DNA from: Rhodospirillaceae bacterium
GTDB lineage: Bacteria; Pseudomonadota; Alphaproteobacteria; MPNO01; UBA2964
NCBI GenBank assembly: GCA_018660305.1
Contig: JABJKO010000110.1
Location: 1-24,198, forward strand
DNA: 24,198 nucleotides
Reading direction: 5' to 3'
Shown here: piece after piece, positions 8,040 to 16,092 of the stretch
How positions within the stretch are numbered: the first letter of the stretch is position 1
Layout: each line of letters starts with the position of its first letter
The notes under the pieces: generated by a model
Told to the model about the DNA's origin: nothing
Databases searched by the model: none
What the model saw: only the letters and a program-made list of their open reading frames with translations
Program-made: the position numbers and the translations under genes

Positions 8040-8891
8040 ATGAAACGCGCCATTATTGCATGCGCGATGCTCGCCGTTAGCGTCACCCTACCGGGGTCTG
8101 TCCTTGCCCAGAAGAAGATGTCACCCGCCGCACAGGATCTTGTGGTGGCGACCGTCAACGGCAAGCCCATCATGAACTCCGACGTCCAGGAATTTTATAA
8201 AAGACTGCCACCCCAGTATCAGCAGGTTCCGCTGGAACAACTCCAGCCACAGCTTGTCCAGAGACTTATCGATCAGAAAGTGGTGGCCGACGCGGCCCGC
8301 AAGGCAGGCTTTCTCAAGCGCCCGGATATCCAACGGCGCATCGCCAGTGTCACCGAGAGCATTCTCAACGACATCTATATGTCGGAACGCGTTAATTCCG
8401 TCGTAACCGAACAACGGGTCCGCGACACATACCAAAAATCCATCGCCCTGGGGCCAAAGAAGGAGGAAGTCCGCGCACGCCATATCCTGCTCAAGACCAA
8501 GGCCGAAGCGATGGCCGTGATCGGGGAATTAAAGGGGGGCGCCGATTTCGCCGGACTGGCAAAAAGCAAATCCACGGGACCGTCCGGCCGCTCCGGTGGT
8601 GATCTCGGCTATTTTGAGTTCAAACAGATGGTTCCACCCTTCTCGCAGGCCGCGTTCGCGCTTAAACCCGGTGATATTACCAACGAACCGGTACAGACCC
8701 AGTTCGGCTGGCATGTCATCAAGGTCGAAGACCGCCGTGTCAGCGGCGCCGGCAACTATGAAGAAGCGGCGGGGAAGATCCGCCAAGAAATGTCTGATAA
8801 GGTTTTCCAGGAGACCATCGGCGGCCTTCGCGCCAAGGCAAAAGTAAGTATTACCAGCGCCGGCGGTTCGAAAATCAAGCGGCTGCAGTAA
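8040..8891 (+). CDS. Periplasmic peptidyl-prolyl cis-trans isomerase (SurA/PrsA-like parvulin)
   Basis: A 283-residue secreted foldase. The signal peptide MKRAIIACAMLAVS...GSVLA is cleaved after A23. An N-terminal SurA-like helical region follows (about 30-130, beginning VVATVNGKPIMNSDV), then a parvulin domain at about 144-241 with VRARHILL, SGGDLGYF, MVPPFSQAAFAL and TQFGWHVIKVEDR. It should assist folding of exported or outer-membrane proteins. Start ATG 8040 has GGGAGA a few bases upstream. It is placed 104 bp after the TRAP permease and 20 bp before the racemase-type enzyme on the same strand, so it may be transcribed with the transporter, an unusual partner for a general chaperone. A dedicated role for the TAXI receptor is only a guess. 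Confidence 0.9.
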   Translation: MKRAIIACAMLAVSVTLPGSVLAQKKMSPAAQDLVVATVNGKPIMNSDVQEFYKRLPPQYQQVPLEQLQPQLVQRLIDQKVVADAARKAGFLKRPDIQRRIASVTESILNDIYMSERVNSVVTEQRVRDTYQKSIALGPKKEEVRARHILLKTKAEAMAVIGELKGGADFAGLAKSKSTGPSGRSGGDLGYFEFKQMVPPFSQAAFALKPGDITNEPVQTQFGWHVIKVEDRRVSGAGNYEEAAGKIRQEMSDKVFQETIGGLRAKAKVSITSAGGSKIKRLQ

Positions 8892-8911
8892 CGAAAGCCA
8901 TAGACAGTCCC

Positions 8912-9649
8912 ATGACGGAAGCAAGCAGCCCAGCCAATTGGCGGACACGGATCGGAACAATTGTTCCTGTCAGCAACACCACCAATGAGGTGGAATTCAA
9001 CCGGATGAAACCGGATGGCGTCTCCGTCCATTTCACCCGTGTGCCCCTCGAAAGCAATCCGGCCGAGGACGATTTCAAGGTCATGCTGGAGCAAGCCGGC
9101 CGGGCCAGCACGGAACTGGCCGCCGCCGGCGCCGATGTCGTCGCCTATGGCTGCACCTCGGGCTCCATGGCCTGCCCGTCCGACCGGTTGGTGGGCGCCA
9201 TGCAGGATGCGTCAGGAAAACCCGCCCTTACCACGGCCGGCGCCATACTCGAGGCCCTGAAAGCGCTCGGCACGAAACGCATTGCCATGGCGACACCCTA
9301 TACGGACGCGACCAATGCAAAGGAAAAAGCGTTCGTCGAGCGCCACGGAGTGGAAGTCGCGGACATCAAAGGGTTGGGTCTGGGAGGATCGCTGGATAAA
9401 ATTCAAAAGATTTCGCGCATTTCACCCTCCGAAATCTATGAGCACGCGAAATCCGTCGATCAGCCCGATTGTGATGCCCTGCTCATCTGCTGTACGGATT
9501 TCGGATCCGCCGACGTCGTCCAGGCACTGGAAGACGAGCTGCGAAAGCCGGTCCTGACCAGCAATACCGCGACCATGTGGGCCGCCCTTCGGCAAACCGG
9601 TATCGATACTCCGGTTAAAGGCTACGGCCGCCTGCTGGAAAACTTCTGA
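8912..9649 (+). CDS. Maleate cis-trans isomerase / arylmalonate decarboxylase family (Asp/Glu racemase superfamily)
   Basis: A 245-residue two-domain racemase-fold enzyme. Both expected active-site cysteines are present: C81 in YGCTSGS and C193/C194 in LICCTDFGSADV. The pattern RIGTIVPVSNTTNEVEF near the N terminus and TTAGAILEALKALG in the middle match maleate isomerase-type proteins. It probably isomerises, racemises or decarboxylates a small dicarboxylate in the cytosol. It is the last gene of the TRAP operon, 20 bp after the foldase, so its substrate may be what the transporter brings in. The ribosome site upstream of ATG 8912 is poor, suggesting coupling. It is distantly related to the protein encoded at 19050-19775, which lacks both cysteines. 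Confidence 0.88.
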   Translation: MTEASSPANWRTRIGTIVPVSNTTNEVEFNRMKPDGVSVHFTRVPLESNPAEDDFKVMLEQAGRASTELAAAGADVVAYGCTSGSMACPSDRLVGAMQDASGKPALTTAGAILEALKALGTKRIAMATPYTDATNAKEKAFVERHGVEVADIKGLGLGGSLDKIQKISRISPSEIYEHAKSVDQPDCDALLICCTDFGSADVVQALEDELRKPVLTSNTATMWAALRQTGIDTPVKGYGRLLENF

Positions 9650-9664
9650 CCCAGGGCGCCGGCC

Positions 9665-10069
9665 CTATTTCTGATCCGCTTCGTAGGCATCGATAGCTTC
9701 CTTCGCATTGCGGAACGCATCGACACCAGCCGGAATACCACAATAGACGGTGGCGTGGATCAGAAGCTCGCGAATTTCCTCCACCGTCACGCCATTGCGT
9801 AGCGCTCCACGGGTGTGGGCTTTGAGCTCATTGGGCTTGCCAAGCGCCGTCAGCATGGCGAGGACCAGCATGGAGCGTGTCTTGCGGTCGAGTACCCCTT
9901 CCCGGCCCCAGCCCATGCCCCAGCAATATTCCGTCACAACATCCTGAATAGCGCCGTCGAAATCGTTTTCCTTGGATTTGGCGATATTCGGATCGACATA
10001 TTGTGAACCGAGCACCTCGCGGCGAATATTGAGTCCCTTGTCGTAGGTGTCCTGATTGGAAATCGCCAT
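9665..10069 (-). CDS. Carboxymuconolactone decarboxylase family protein (PcaC-like)
   Basis: A 134-residue single-domain protein with the gamma-carboxymuconolactone decarboxylase pattern: SMLVLAMLTALGKPNELKAH (H85) followed by RGALRNGVTVEEIRELLIH and ATVYCGIPAGVDAF. Length equals that of PcaC. True PcaC decarboxylates 4-carboxymuconolactone in the protocatechuate branch of the beta-ketoadipate pathway, but no other pca gene is in the window, so a related reaction is as likely. ATG 10069 has GGGAGAT directly upstream. It is the last gene of a three-gene minus-strand operon, 24 bp after the EthD-like gene, and its end faces the racemase gene with a 15-bp gap. Confidence 0.88.
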   Translation of the reverse strand: MAISNQDTYDKGLNIRREVLGSQYVDPNIAKSKENDFDGAIQDVVTEYCWGMGWGREGVLDRKTRSMLVLAMLTALGKPNELKAHTRGALRNGVTVEEIRELLIHATVYCGIPAGVDAFRNAKEAIDAYEADQK

Positions 10070-10093
10070 TTATATCTCCCAATATATTTGCGG

Positions 10094-10786
10094 CTATGAG
10101 CCGGTTTTCAAAAATCGTTTATTGCGACGATGGTAGGTAACAAAGAGCGGTGTGAACCATGATTGAGCCGCCAGTTTTTTTCGCCACTCGGTCTCGCGTG
10201 CCTGCTTAAGCGCCTCGGACTCAAGAGCGCTCTCGTCCTTCAGATAGTGAAGGATCATGTGGGTGTAGGGCTCGGGATCACACGTGACGATATCGAAGCG
10301 CCGCGCCATCAGCCAATCGGGACATTCCAGCAGCATGGGGATGTGCTCTGTGTCATACCAGGATTCAAAATTCCCCCGCTGTTCCATGGGAACGGCGAAG
10401 AAAACACACAACACCATCGGCGCGTCCAATGCTATCTCTTTAAGATCCTCGCGGGTTTGGGAAAAAGCCTCTACCCCGATATAGCGGGTAAAGCCAGAAA
10501 CCGACTGCAGCATCTCATAGGTCGGGCTGTCGGGCGTCAGCTTGCGCTTTTTGTACTCCTCATGATCCAGGGTCTCCGGACCGTCGAGTTCGTAAACCGC
10601 CAGATAGTGCGGTCCCTCACCGGACTGATAGCGCATGGCACTGACGAAACCCGGCACACCCTGCACATGACTTGGAGAATGATGGCCATCGTACCAGTCG
10701 TTGAAGGCATCCTCCTGACCATCCGGCGGTGTCATTTCGGAAAACAGAACCGCACTGCCTTTGACCTCTTGCAGGGTCTTGGACAT
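10094..10786 (-). CDS. Tandem dimeric alpha+beta barrel protein (EthD-like)
   Basis: 230 residues containing two related half-domains: FNDWYDGHHSPSHVQGVPGF (residues 28-47) and FESWYDTEHIPMLLECPDW (130-148). The WYD-x-x-H signature is typical of EthD/monooxygenase-like ferredoxin folds, here duplicated in one chain so that a monomer could mimic the usual dimer. I chose ATG 10786 because GAGGAG lies 6 nt upstream; the longer start at 10816 would run into the aminotransferase gene. It sits 11 bp after that gene and 24 bp before the CMD gene, so all three are co-transcribed. EthD-like proteins appear in degradation clusters with often unknown roles; an isomerase, cyclase or decarboxylase-like role is possible. 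Confidence 0.8.
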   Translation of the reverse strand: MSKTLQEVKGSAVLFSEMTPPDGQEDAFNDWYDGHHSPSHVQGVPGFVSAMRYQSGEGPHYLAVYELDGPETLDHEEYKKRKLTPDSPTYEMLQSVSGFTRYIGVEAFSQTREDLKEIALDAPMVLCVFFAVPMEQRGNFESWYDTEHIPMLLECPDWLMARRFDIVTCDPEPYTHMILHYLKDESALESEALKQARETEWRKKLAAQSWFTPLFVTYHRRNKRFLKTGS

Positions 10787-10797
10787 ATCCAACTCCT

Positions 10798-12129
10798 CTA
10801 TGCCATGGCCCGGCAAGCAGCATCGAGCGCCCGCGTGGTCTCCTCGAAATCCTCATCGGAATGAACCGCGGAGACAAACCGCCGGACACCCGGCAACACA
10901 TAAATCCCATTCTTCATCTGGTGAAGATCCAGATCGCGTGTCGAAGCCATGTCCGCCTGGATAAAATCGCTGAAATCCTGCGGCTCGTTTTCCATGAACA
11001 CGATTTGCCAGAGAGATCCCTTGCCAATCGCCTTCGCCGGAAGATTATGACGATCCAGAACATCCTGGCAGGCCGCCTGAAGATCAGCCGCCCGGCCGTG
11101 GAGCCGGTCATAAAACCCCGGTGTGCGAAGCTCCGCCAACGTCGCCAGACCCGCCGCGCACCCGATGGGATTTCCGTGCAGAGTGCCGTTGATATAGGCG
11201 TAATTGTCCTTGCCCCGGTTCACCGGATTGCACTGCTCCATGATCTCGTTCTTGCTGGCGACGCAGCCGACGGGTCCGCCGCCGCCGGCAATTTTGCCAT
11301 AGCTCGCCAGATCCGGCGTCACGCCGAAATATTCCTGAGCCCCGCCATAGGCAAGACGAAAGCCGGTAACCACCTCATCGAAAATCATCAGCACATCATT
11401 GTCGTCGCAAATCTTGCGGAGACCCTCCAGATAACCGTCCTTGGGAAAGATGATCCGCTGCACCGGCTCAACGATGATGGCAGCCAGGTCGTCGCGGTGC
11501 TCTTCGACGATCTTCCGCACCGTCTCCAAATCGTTATAGGGGGCGACAAGCACTGATTCAGCCAGGGACGCCGGCATGCCCGCCGTGTCAGGCCGACCAG
11601 CCGGGTAGTTGGACAGCGCCCGCGGTGACACCGAAAAATTCGAGTAATCGTGATTGCCGTGATAGCCGCCTTCGCATTTCAGGATCTTGCTGCGGCCGGT
11701 GAACGCCCGGGCGATCCGCATGGCATAAAAGGTGGCTTCCGACCCGGTGGAGGTAAAGGCGATCTTTTCCGCACAGGGAATGGCGTCCACCAGTTCCCTG
11801 GCAAGAAGAACCGCCGCCTCATTGAGAGTCCCGAAAAAATGCAGCCCCTTGGGCGCCTGCTCTCGTACGGCGGCGACAACCGATGGGAAGGCATGTCCCA
11901 GAATAAGGGCGCCGGCGCCGCCCACGTAATCGATATACCAGCGGCCGCGAACATCCTGCAGTCGCGATCCTTCGCCTTTATGGATCATGAAACGAACATC
12001 ATCGGGAAGCGAATAGCCGCCCAGGCCGGCGCCCGGCAATACCTGAGCCGCTAGATCGTAATACTCTTCGTGGCTCATCGCGCCGACCGGCTGGCCGGTT
12101 TGGTCGATGGCGGTTTCCGCTGGGGACAT
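10798..12129 (-). CDS. Class III PLP-dependent aminotransferase (glutamate-1-semialdehyde aminomutase-like)
   Basis: A 443-residue fold-type I PLP enzyme. STGSEAT (127-133) should bind the cofactor phosphate, GGYHGNHD (154-161) stacks on the ring, D251 in IFDEVVTGFR holds the pyridine nitrogen, and K279 in YGKIAGGGGPVG is the Schiff-base lysine. The overall pattern is that of HemL-like aminotransferases outside the haem pathway, acting on an amino or oxo acid. ATG 12129 is preferred because AGGAG lies about 10 nt upstream; an open extension to 12252 has no homology-like character. It is first in the minus-strand operon with the EthD-like and PcaC-like genes. Substrate unknown; a beta-amino acid transaminase or an aminomutase are alternatives. 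Confidence 0.9.
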   Translation of the reverse strand: MSPAETAIDQTGQPVGAMSHEEYYDLAAQVLPGAGLGGYSLPDDVRFMIHKGEGSRLQDVRGRWYIDYVGGAGALILGHAFPSVVAAVREQAPKGLHFFGTLNEAAVLLARELVDAIPCAEKIAFTSTGSEATFYAMRIARAFTGRSKILKCEGGYHGNHDYSNFSVSPRALSNYPAGRPDTAGMPASLAESVLVAPYNDLETVRKIVEEHRDDLAAIIVEPVQRIIFPKDGYLEGLRKICDDNDVLMIFDEVVTGFRLAYGGAQEYFGVTPDLASYGKIAGGGGPVGCVASKNEIMEQCNPVNRGKDNYAYINGTLHGNPIGCAAGLATLAELRTPGFYDRLHGRAADLQAACQDVLDRHNLPAKAIGKGSLWQIVFMENEPQDFSDFIQADMASTRDLDLHQMKNGIYVLPGVRRFVSAVHSDEDFEETTRALDAACRAMA

Positions 12130-12330
12130 GGCACTTTTTCTCCTGTGACTCTCATAGCGAGACCGCTTGAAACCTAATGCCGCCTCTGCAGGAGTACAAG
12201 CGTATCCCTTGAATTGCGTCGAATTTATCCCCGCTGGACTTATCCAGATCAATTTGGGGCGAGCAGAAGGGGTGCAATGTCAATTTTTGGGCTATTGTTT
12301 TGGTTCATCAGATGGGACGGAGGCAACACG

Positions 12331-13779
12331 ATGACAGGTCATCACAATAACGGCATCACCGGGACGGATATCCACGCCAAGCTCAAGCATCCAGTAGTTG
12401 ATGCCGACGGGCACATGATCGAGACCACTTTCGCGATCCTTGATTTCCTCAAGCAAGTTGCCGGCCCGGATATGGCCGCAAAATACGAGGTCGAGTTGAA
12501 TGCCGACATGACCTCGCGTGGCAGACGCGCGGTGTGGGTCGGCAATTCGGGTCCCTCTTCCATCGACCGCGCTACCGCCATGCTGCCGCGGCTCTATTAC
12601 GAACGGCTTGACGAGGCGGGCATCGATTTTGGCATCGTATATGGTACCCAGGCGTTGAGCGTCCTGCGGACCAGCGATGACGAGCTTCGCCCAGCGCTTT
12701 ATCGGGCCATGAACACCATGTATGCGGACATGTTCGACGGGCTGGCCGACAGGTTGACGCCGGCGGCGCTGATCCCCATGCACAAGCCCGACGAGGCCAT
12801 TGCTGAGCTGGAATTCGTGGTGAAGGAGCTGGGGCTCAAGGCCATCGTCATGAATACCCAGATTCATAAAGCGGCGAAACAGGTCCTCGACGAGGCACCT
12901 CATCTGGCACATTTTGCTACGACACCCACCTCGCCGGCGATCGACCAGGGCGATGCCTATGATCCAGTATGGGCAAAGTGCGTCGAGCTTGGTGTGGCAC
13001 CAACCTGTCACAATTCATCGCGTGGTTGGGGCACCCTGCATAACTCTCCAAGCAATTACGTATTCAACTCGCTCAACAGTTTCGGCAAGGGTAGTGAATA
13101 TTTTTGCCGCGCGTTATTTATGGGCGGCGTACCGCACCGGTTCCCGACACTTAAATTTGCTTTCCTCGAAGGTGGCGCGGGCTGGGCAGCGCAACTTTAT
13201 AACAGCCTGTTCGAATATTGGGAGAAACGGAACCTTGAAGCCTTGAGGACTACGCTTGATCCCACGACGCTCGATGTGGATTTAGTGGTCGAAATGTTCG
13301 AGAAATACGGCAATGCCTACCTGACACCGGAACGCATTCGCGCCGATCCCGATCATCCAATCTCGACGCGCCTCAAAGTACCGCCGGAGGAAATGGATGA
13401 TTTTGCGCCCACCGGTGTCAAGAAACCGGAGGATATTCGCGACATCTTCAATCGTAACTTCTATTTCGGCTGCGAGGCCGACGATAGCCTCAACGGCGTC
13501 GCGTTTGATTCCCGCATCAACCATTACGGGCTCAAGCTTAATGCCATACTGGGATCGGATATCGGCCACTGGGACGTGCCCGACATGACCAAGGTCATGG
13601 TGGAAGCTTACGAGATGGTCGATGACGGATTCATGACTGACGACGATTTTCGCGAATTTACTTTCGGCAATGTAGTTAGCATGCACACCGGCATGAACCC
13701 CGATTTTTTCAAGGGCACCGTGGTCGAAGGCGCGGTCGATAAGTATCTGACCGAGTCCGCTGCAGCCGCGGCAGAGTAA
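12331..13779 (+). CDS. Amidohydrolase-2 family metal-dependent hydrolase
   Basis: A 482-residue amidohydrolase-related protein, longer than the ACMSD type. The N-terminal VVDADGHMIE (21-31) has Asp in place of the first His of the usual HxH, a variant common in this subfamily. H227 (TCHNSS), the segment GGVPHRFPTLKFAFLEGG (265-282) and D410 (ILGSDIGHWD) supply the other likely metal or catalytic residues. ATG 12331 is the start because GGAGG lies 7 nt upstream (12319-12323); the open frame runs back to 12214 without a ribosome site. It leads an operon with a Lin0512-family gene (34 bp downstream) and a CMD-family gene. A decarboxylase or hydrolase role on a ring acid is probable; the substrate is not known. 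Confidence 0.88.
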   Translation: MTGHHNNGITGTDIHAKLKHPVVDADGHMIETTFAILDFLKQVAGPDMAAKYEVELNADMTSRGRRAVWVGNSGPSSIDRATAMLPRLYYERLDEAGIDFGIVYGTQALSVLRTSDDELRPALYRAMNTMYADMFDGLADRLTPAALIPMHKPDEAIAELEFVVKELGLKAIVMNTQIHKAAKQVLDEAPHLAHFATTPTSPAIDQGDAYDPVWAKCVELGVAPTCHNSSRGWGTLHNSPSNYVFNSLNSFGKGSEYFCRALFMGGVPHRFPTLKFAFLEGGAGWAAQLYNSLFEYWEKRNLEALRTTLDPTTLDVDLVVEMFEKYGNAYLTPERIRADPDHPISTRLKVPPEEMDDFAPTGVKKPEDIRDIFNRNFYFGCEADDSLNGVAFDSRINHYGLKLNAILGSDIGHWDVPDMTKVMVEAYEMVDDGFMTDDDFREFTFGNVVSMHTGMNPDFFKGTVVEGAVDKYLTESAAAAAE

Positions 13780-13813
13780 CGCTCACCAAACCAACAAACG
13801 GAGGAGTCGCTAA

Positions 13814-14155
13814 ATGGCCCTTAAACGCATGATCCTTGAAATCGGTATGGGCAATGATTTGCATGGCGGTGATTACACCAAGGCCGCCGTGCGCGCTGTG
13901 CAGGATGCGGTGCACCACAGCTCGCTGAGTATGATCCGCTCGCTGGGAATCGATTGGAAAGAGGTCCGGATCACCATTACCATTGGCGTTCAGAACCCCG
14001 ACACCATCGATGCCGACGCCGTCAAAGCCACACTTCCGGGAGGGCAGATTACCGTCCACTCAGTCCAGGGCGGTCTCGACATCCCCGATCCCGGCGCGGA
14101 CGATCTCGCCGTCATTGCCACAGCCGCCGTCGAGGTCTTTGTGGATTTGCCCTGA
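13814..14155 (+). CDS. Lin0512 family protein
   Basis: 113 residues matching the Lin0512 family of short conserved proteins: EIGMGNDLHGGDYTKAAVRAVQDAV (about 9-33), then a conserved VRITITIGVQNPDTID and a C-terminal IPDPGADDLAVIATAAVEVFVD. The family's role is unknown to me; homologues often lie in degradation clusters. ATG 13814 has a strong GGAGGAG 7 nt upstream. Its position between an amidohydrolase and a CMD-family protein, with gaps of 34 and 49 bp, suggests the three act together, perhaps with this protein as a partner or small-molecule binder. The conserved D-x-x-K-A-A-x-R stretch could be a ligand site, but this is speculation. Confidence 0.85.
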   Translation: MALKRMILEIGMGNDLHGGDYTKAAVRAVQDAVHHSSLSMIRSLGIDWKEVRITITIGVQNPDTIDADAVKATLPGGQITVHSVQGGLDIPDPGADDLAVIATAAVEVFVDLP

Positions 14156-14204
14156 GTAGGGCACACTGATGGAACACCATAAGTAACAAACAGGGAGACG
14201 AGAC

Positions 14205-14750
14205 ATGACACGCATTACCATATTGTCGTCGGACGACATGAATGACGAACAGAAAGCCGTGATCGAGGCCTCCAAGGCCAGTGGCAAGCCCCATGGCGGC
14301 CCCTTCTGGGCTTATATCCGTCATCCGAAGCTGATGCAGAATGTCCAGGATACGGGCGGCCTTATTGCCGGCAGCACGCTTTCCGCCCGCGAACAGCAGA
14401 TCGCCACGCTCACCGTCGCCCGGTTCTGGAGCGCCAATTATCCCTGGGCCGTCCAGGTGCGAAACGGGCTCAAGGTCGGGCTGAGCGAAGAGGAAATTAA
14501 CGCCCTCAATAACCGAAGCGCCCTTCCCACCGACGACAATCGGGAACTCCTGGCGCATCAGGTCGCCAACGAACTCCTTGCCGACAAGGGATTGAGCGAC
14601 GCGACCTACGCGGCAGCGGAAGACGCCTACACCACAGAAGAACTGGTCGCGTTGGTTGCTCGGGTGGGCTCGTTCTCGATGACCTGCTGCACCGCCAATG
14701 CTTTCGATATCACGCCGCCCGACGACGCGCCGTCACGGCTCGTCGGTTAA
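14205..14750 (+). CDS. Carboxymuconolactone decarboxylase family protein (AhpD-like fold)
   Basis: A 181-residue CMD-domain protein. The core is SAREQQIATLTVARFWSANY followed by PWAVQVRNGLKVGLSEEEI (about 61-100), the segment that usually reads Y-E-W-x-x-H. Here the His is replaced by Gln (AVQVR). There is no CxxC peroxidatic motif at that site; a CC pair (MTCCTAN) occurs near the C terminus. It therefore belongs to the redox-inactive CMD branch rather than true AhpD. ATG 14205 follows AGGGAGA. It closes the amidohydrolase/Lin0512 operon, and a repeat-rich promoter region follows it. A ring-opening, decarboxylation or lactone step is plausible but undetermined. Confidence 0.85.
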   Translation: MTRITILSSDDMNDEQKAVIEASKASGKPHGGPFWAYIRHPKLMQNVQDTGGLIAGSTLSAREQQIATLTVARFWSANYPWAVQVRNGLKVGLSEEEINALNNRSALPTDDNRELLAHQVANELLADKGLSDATYAAAEDAYTTEELVALVARVGSFSMTCCTANAFDITPPDDAPSRLVG

Positions 14751-14761
14751 TTTCAAAACTC

Positions 14762-14821
14762 GTCAATTGCTGGGGACACTAATTGACAAGCCAGATTGGG
14801 CGGTATTAGTTATCGCATAAC
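14762..14821 (+). promoter_or_regulatory. Putative promoter and operator upstream of the ABC importer operon
   Basis: GTCAATT (14762-14768) and AATTGAC (14781-14787) form a 7-bp inverted repeat with a 12-bp centre. Its right arm overlaps a perfect -35 hexamer TTGACA (14783-14788). The best -10 candidate, TATTAG (14804-14809), is only 15 bp away and imperfect. A second palindrome, GTTATCGCATAAC, covers 14809-14821. The arrangement looks like operator-controlled initiation, but no regulator gene is adjacent. Confidence 0.4.
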
Positions 14822-14890
14822 CATAACGGATCGTGCCTCGGAAGAAGAGAAACGGTCGTCGCAAAAACAATTTTAGCAATGGGGGATTCA

Positions 14891-16000
14891 ATGACTCGGC
14901 GTAGTGACAAGAAGACGAACACCAGCGTTTCACGGCGTACAATCATCAAGGGCAGCACCGGTCTCGGGCTCATGCTGGCCGCGGGCGTCGCACCGGCCTT
15001 TATCCGTGAGGCAGGCGCTTCGAAAATGCGGAAAGTCAATTTCATGCTGCCCTGGCTGTTTGTCGGCGGCCATACGTTCGAATTCGCCGCCCAGGCCGAA
15101 GGCTGGAAGAAACGCGGTCTCGACGTCTCCATCCAGCGCGGTTACGGATCAGGCGCGGCCATCAAATCCGTCGCCACCAAGACCGTCAATTTCGCCGAAG
15201 CCAGCTACGGCCCGGCGGTGAACGCGGCCTCTAAAGGCCTCGATGTCGTCGCCATTGGCGCCAAATTGCAAAAGAATCCCATGGCGATTTCCTGCCGCAA
15301 GGATTCCGGCATCCGCTCACCAGGGGATTTGATGGGGAAATCCATGGTGCAGGCAGCCGCTTCTGGCGACACGCTATTGTTCCCCGGCTTCGCAAAGGGC
15401 GCCGGCATTGACGTGAGCAAGATCAACCGCAACATGGTTCATCCCAGCAAGCTCATCAGTTCGGTTGTCAACAAGCAGGCCGATTGCACCGGCACATATT
15501 ATGTGAGTAATGCCGCATCGTTGGCGAGCAGGACACCCACCGTGCATTTCATGTATGCCGATTACGGCCTGCAGACTCTCGATCTCGGACTTATCAGCCG
15601 CTCGGACATGATCAAGAATGAGCCCGATCTGGTGCAGGCAATGGTCGATGGTGCCATGGAGGGGCTGAAACTTCAGTTGCTCAATCCGGAAAAAGCCCTC
15701 GATTACATGATCGCGGCCCGGCCCGAACTCAAGACCAAACCGCGCAGCCTGCTGCTGACCCATTCGGGGAATACCAACTTCCTCTCCATCGGACCGTCAG
15801 TGGAACAGAATGGTCTGGGCTGGATGGGCGAAGCCGATCAGACGCGGACACGTGACGTGGTCATCAAATACATGAATGCCAAAAACGTACCGCCCATCAG
15901 CAAATTGTTCACAAACAAGTTTGCCGGCAATGTCAAACTGTCGGCTGCCGAGTGGGCTCAGGCCAAGGCCAAAACCGCGAAATTCAATCCGAAGGGCTGA
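14891..16000 (+). CDS. ABC transporter substrate-binding protein, NMT1/SsuA-like, Tat-exported
   Basis: A 369-residue receptor for a nitrate/sulfonate/taurine-type importer. It has a twin-arginine signal (SRRTIIKG at about 14-21, then a hydrophobic stretch ending near REAGA). The mature part begins KMRKVNFMLPWLFVGGH and has the two-lobed NMT1 features GYGSGAAIKSVATKTVNFAEAS and GIRSPGDLMGKSM. The family binds pyrimidine precursors, sulfonates, riboflavin or aromatic acids; the ligand cannot be assigned. I chose ATG 14891 because GGGGGA lies just upstream; the ATG at 14879 overlaps that site. The ATPase and permease genes follow on the same strand. A strong hairpin lies just after the stop, probably setting receptor excess. 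Confidence 0.92.
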   Translation: MTRRSDKKTNTSVSRRTIIKGSTGLGLMLAAGVAPAFIREAGASKMRKVNFMLPWLFVGGHTFEFAAQAEGWKKRGLDVSIQRGYGSGAAIKSVATKTVNFAEASYGPAVNAASKGLDVVAIGAKLQKNPMAISCRKDSGIRSPGDLMGKSMVQAAASGDTLLFPGFAKGAGIDVSKINRNMVHPSKLISSVVNKQADCTGTYYVSNAASLASRTPTVHFMYADYGLQTLDLGLISRSDMIKNEPDLVQAMVDGAMEGLKLQLLNPEKALDYMIAARPELKTKPRSLLLTHSGNTNFLSIGPSVEQNGLGWMGEADQTRTRDVVIKYMNAKNVPPISKLFTNKFAGNVKLSAAEWAQAKAKTAKFNPKG

Positions 16001-16020
16001 GCAGCGCGATAACACAGCAT

Positions 16021-16057
16021 GGTTTGTCCGTCCCCGATCCATGGGGACGGACAAACC
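16021..16057 (+). terminator. 15-bp perfect hairpin after the ABC receptor gene
   Basis: GGTTTGTCCGTCCCC (16021-16035) pairs perfectly with GGGGACGGACAAACC (16043-16057) around a 7-nt loop. No U tract follows (CGCGCATG). It lies in the 92-bp gap between the receptor and ATPase genes, matching the position of the hairpin in the TRAP operon, and probably protects receptor mRNA or attenuates the downstream genes. Confidence 0.6.
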
Positions 16058-16092
16058 GCGCATGACCCATCAGTCACCTAGTATCCAGTATC

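Noticed and set aside
9653..9666. AGGGC/GCCCT small inverted repeat between convergent genes
   Set aside because: Only a 5-bp stem with no T tract on either side; too weak to call a terminator.
10163..10864. 233-residue plus-strand open frame
   Set aside because: It mirrors the EthD-like gene, which has duplicated domain signatures and a strong ribosome site on the minus strand.
10861..11556. 231-residue plus-strand open frame
   Set aside because: It lies antisense to the aminotransferase, whose PLP motifs are intact.
12214..12330. N-terminal extension of the 12331 amidohydrolase
   Set aside because: There is no ribosome site and it would run into the divergent promoter region. ATG 12331 has GGAGG at ideal distance.
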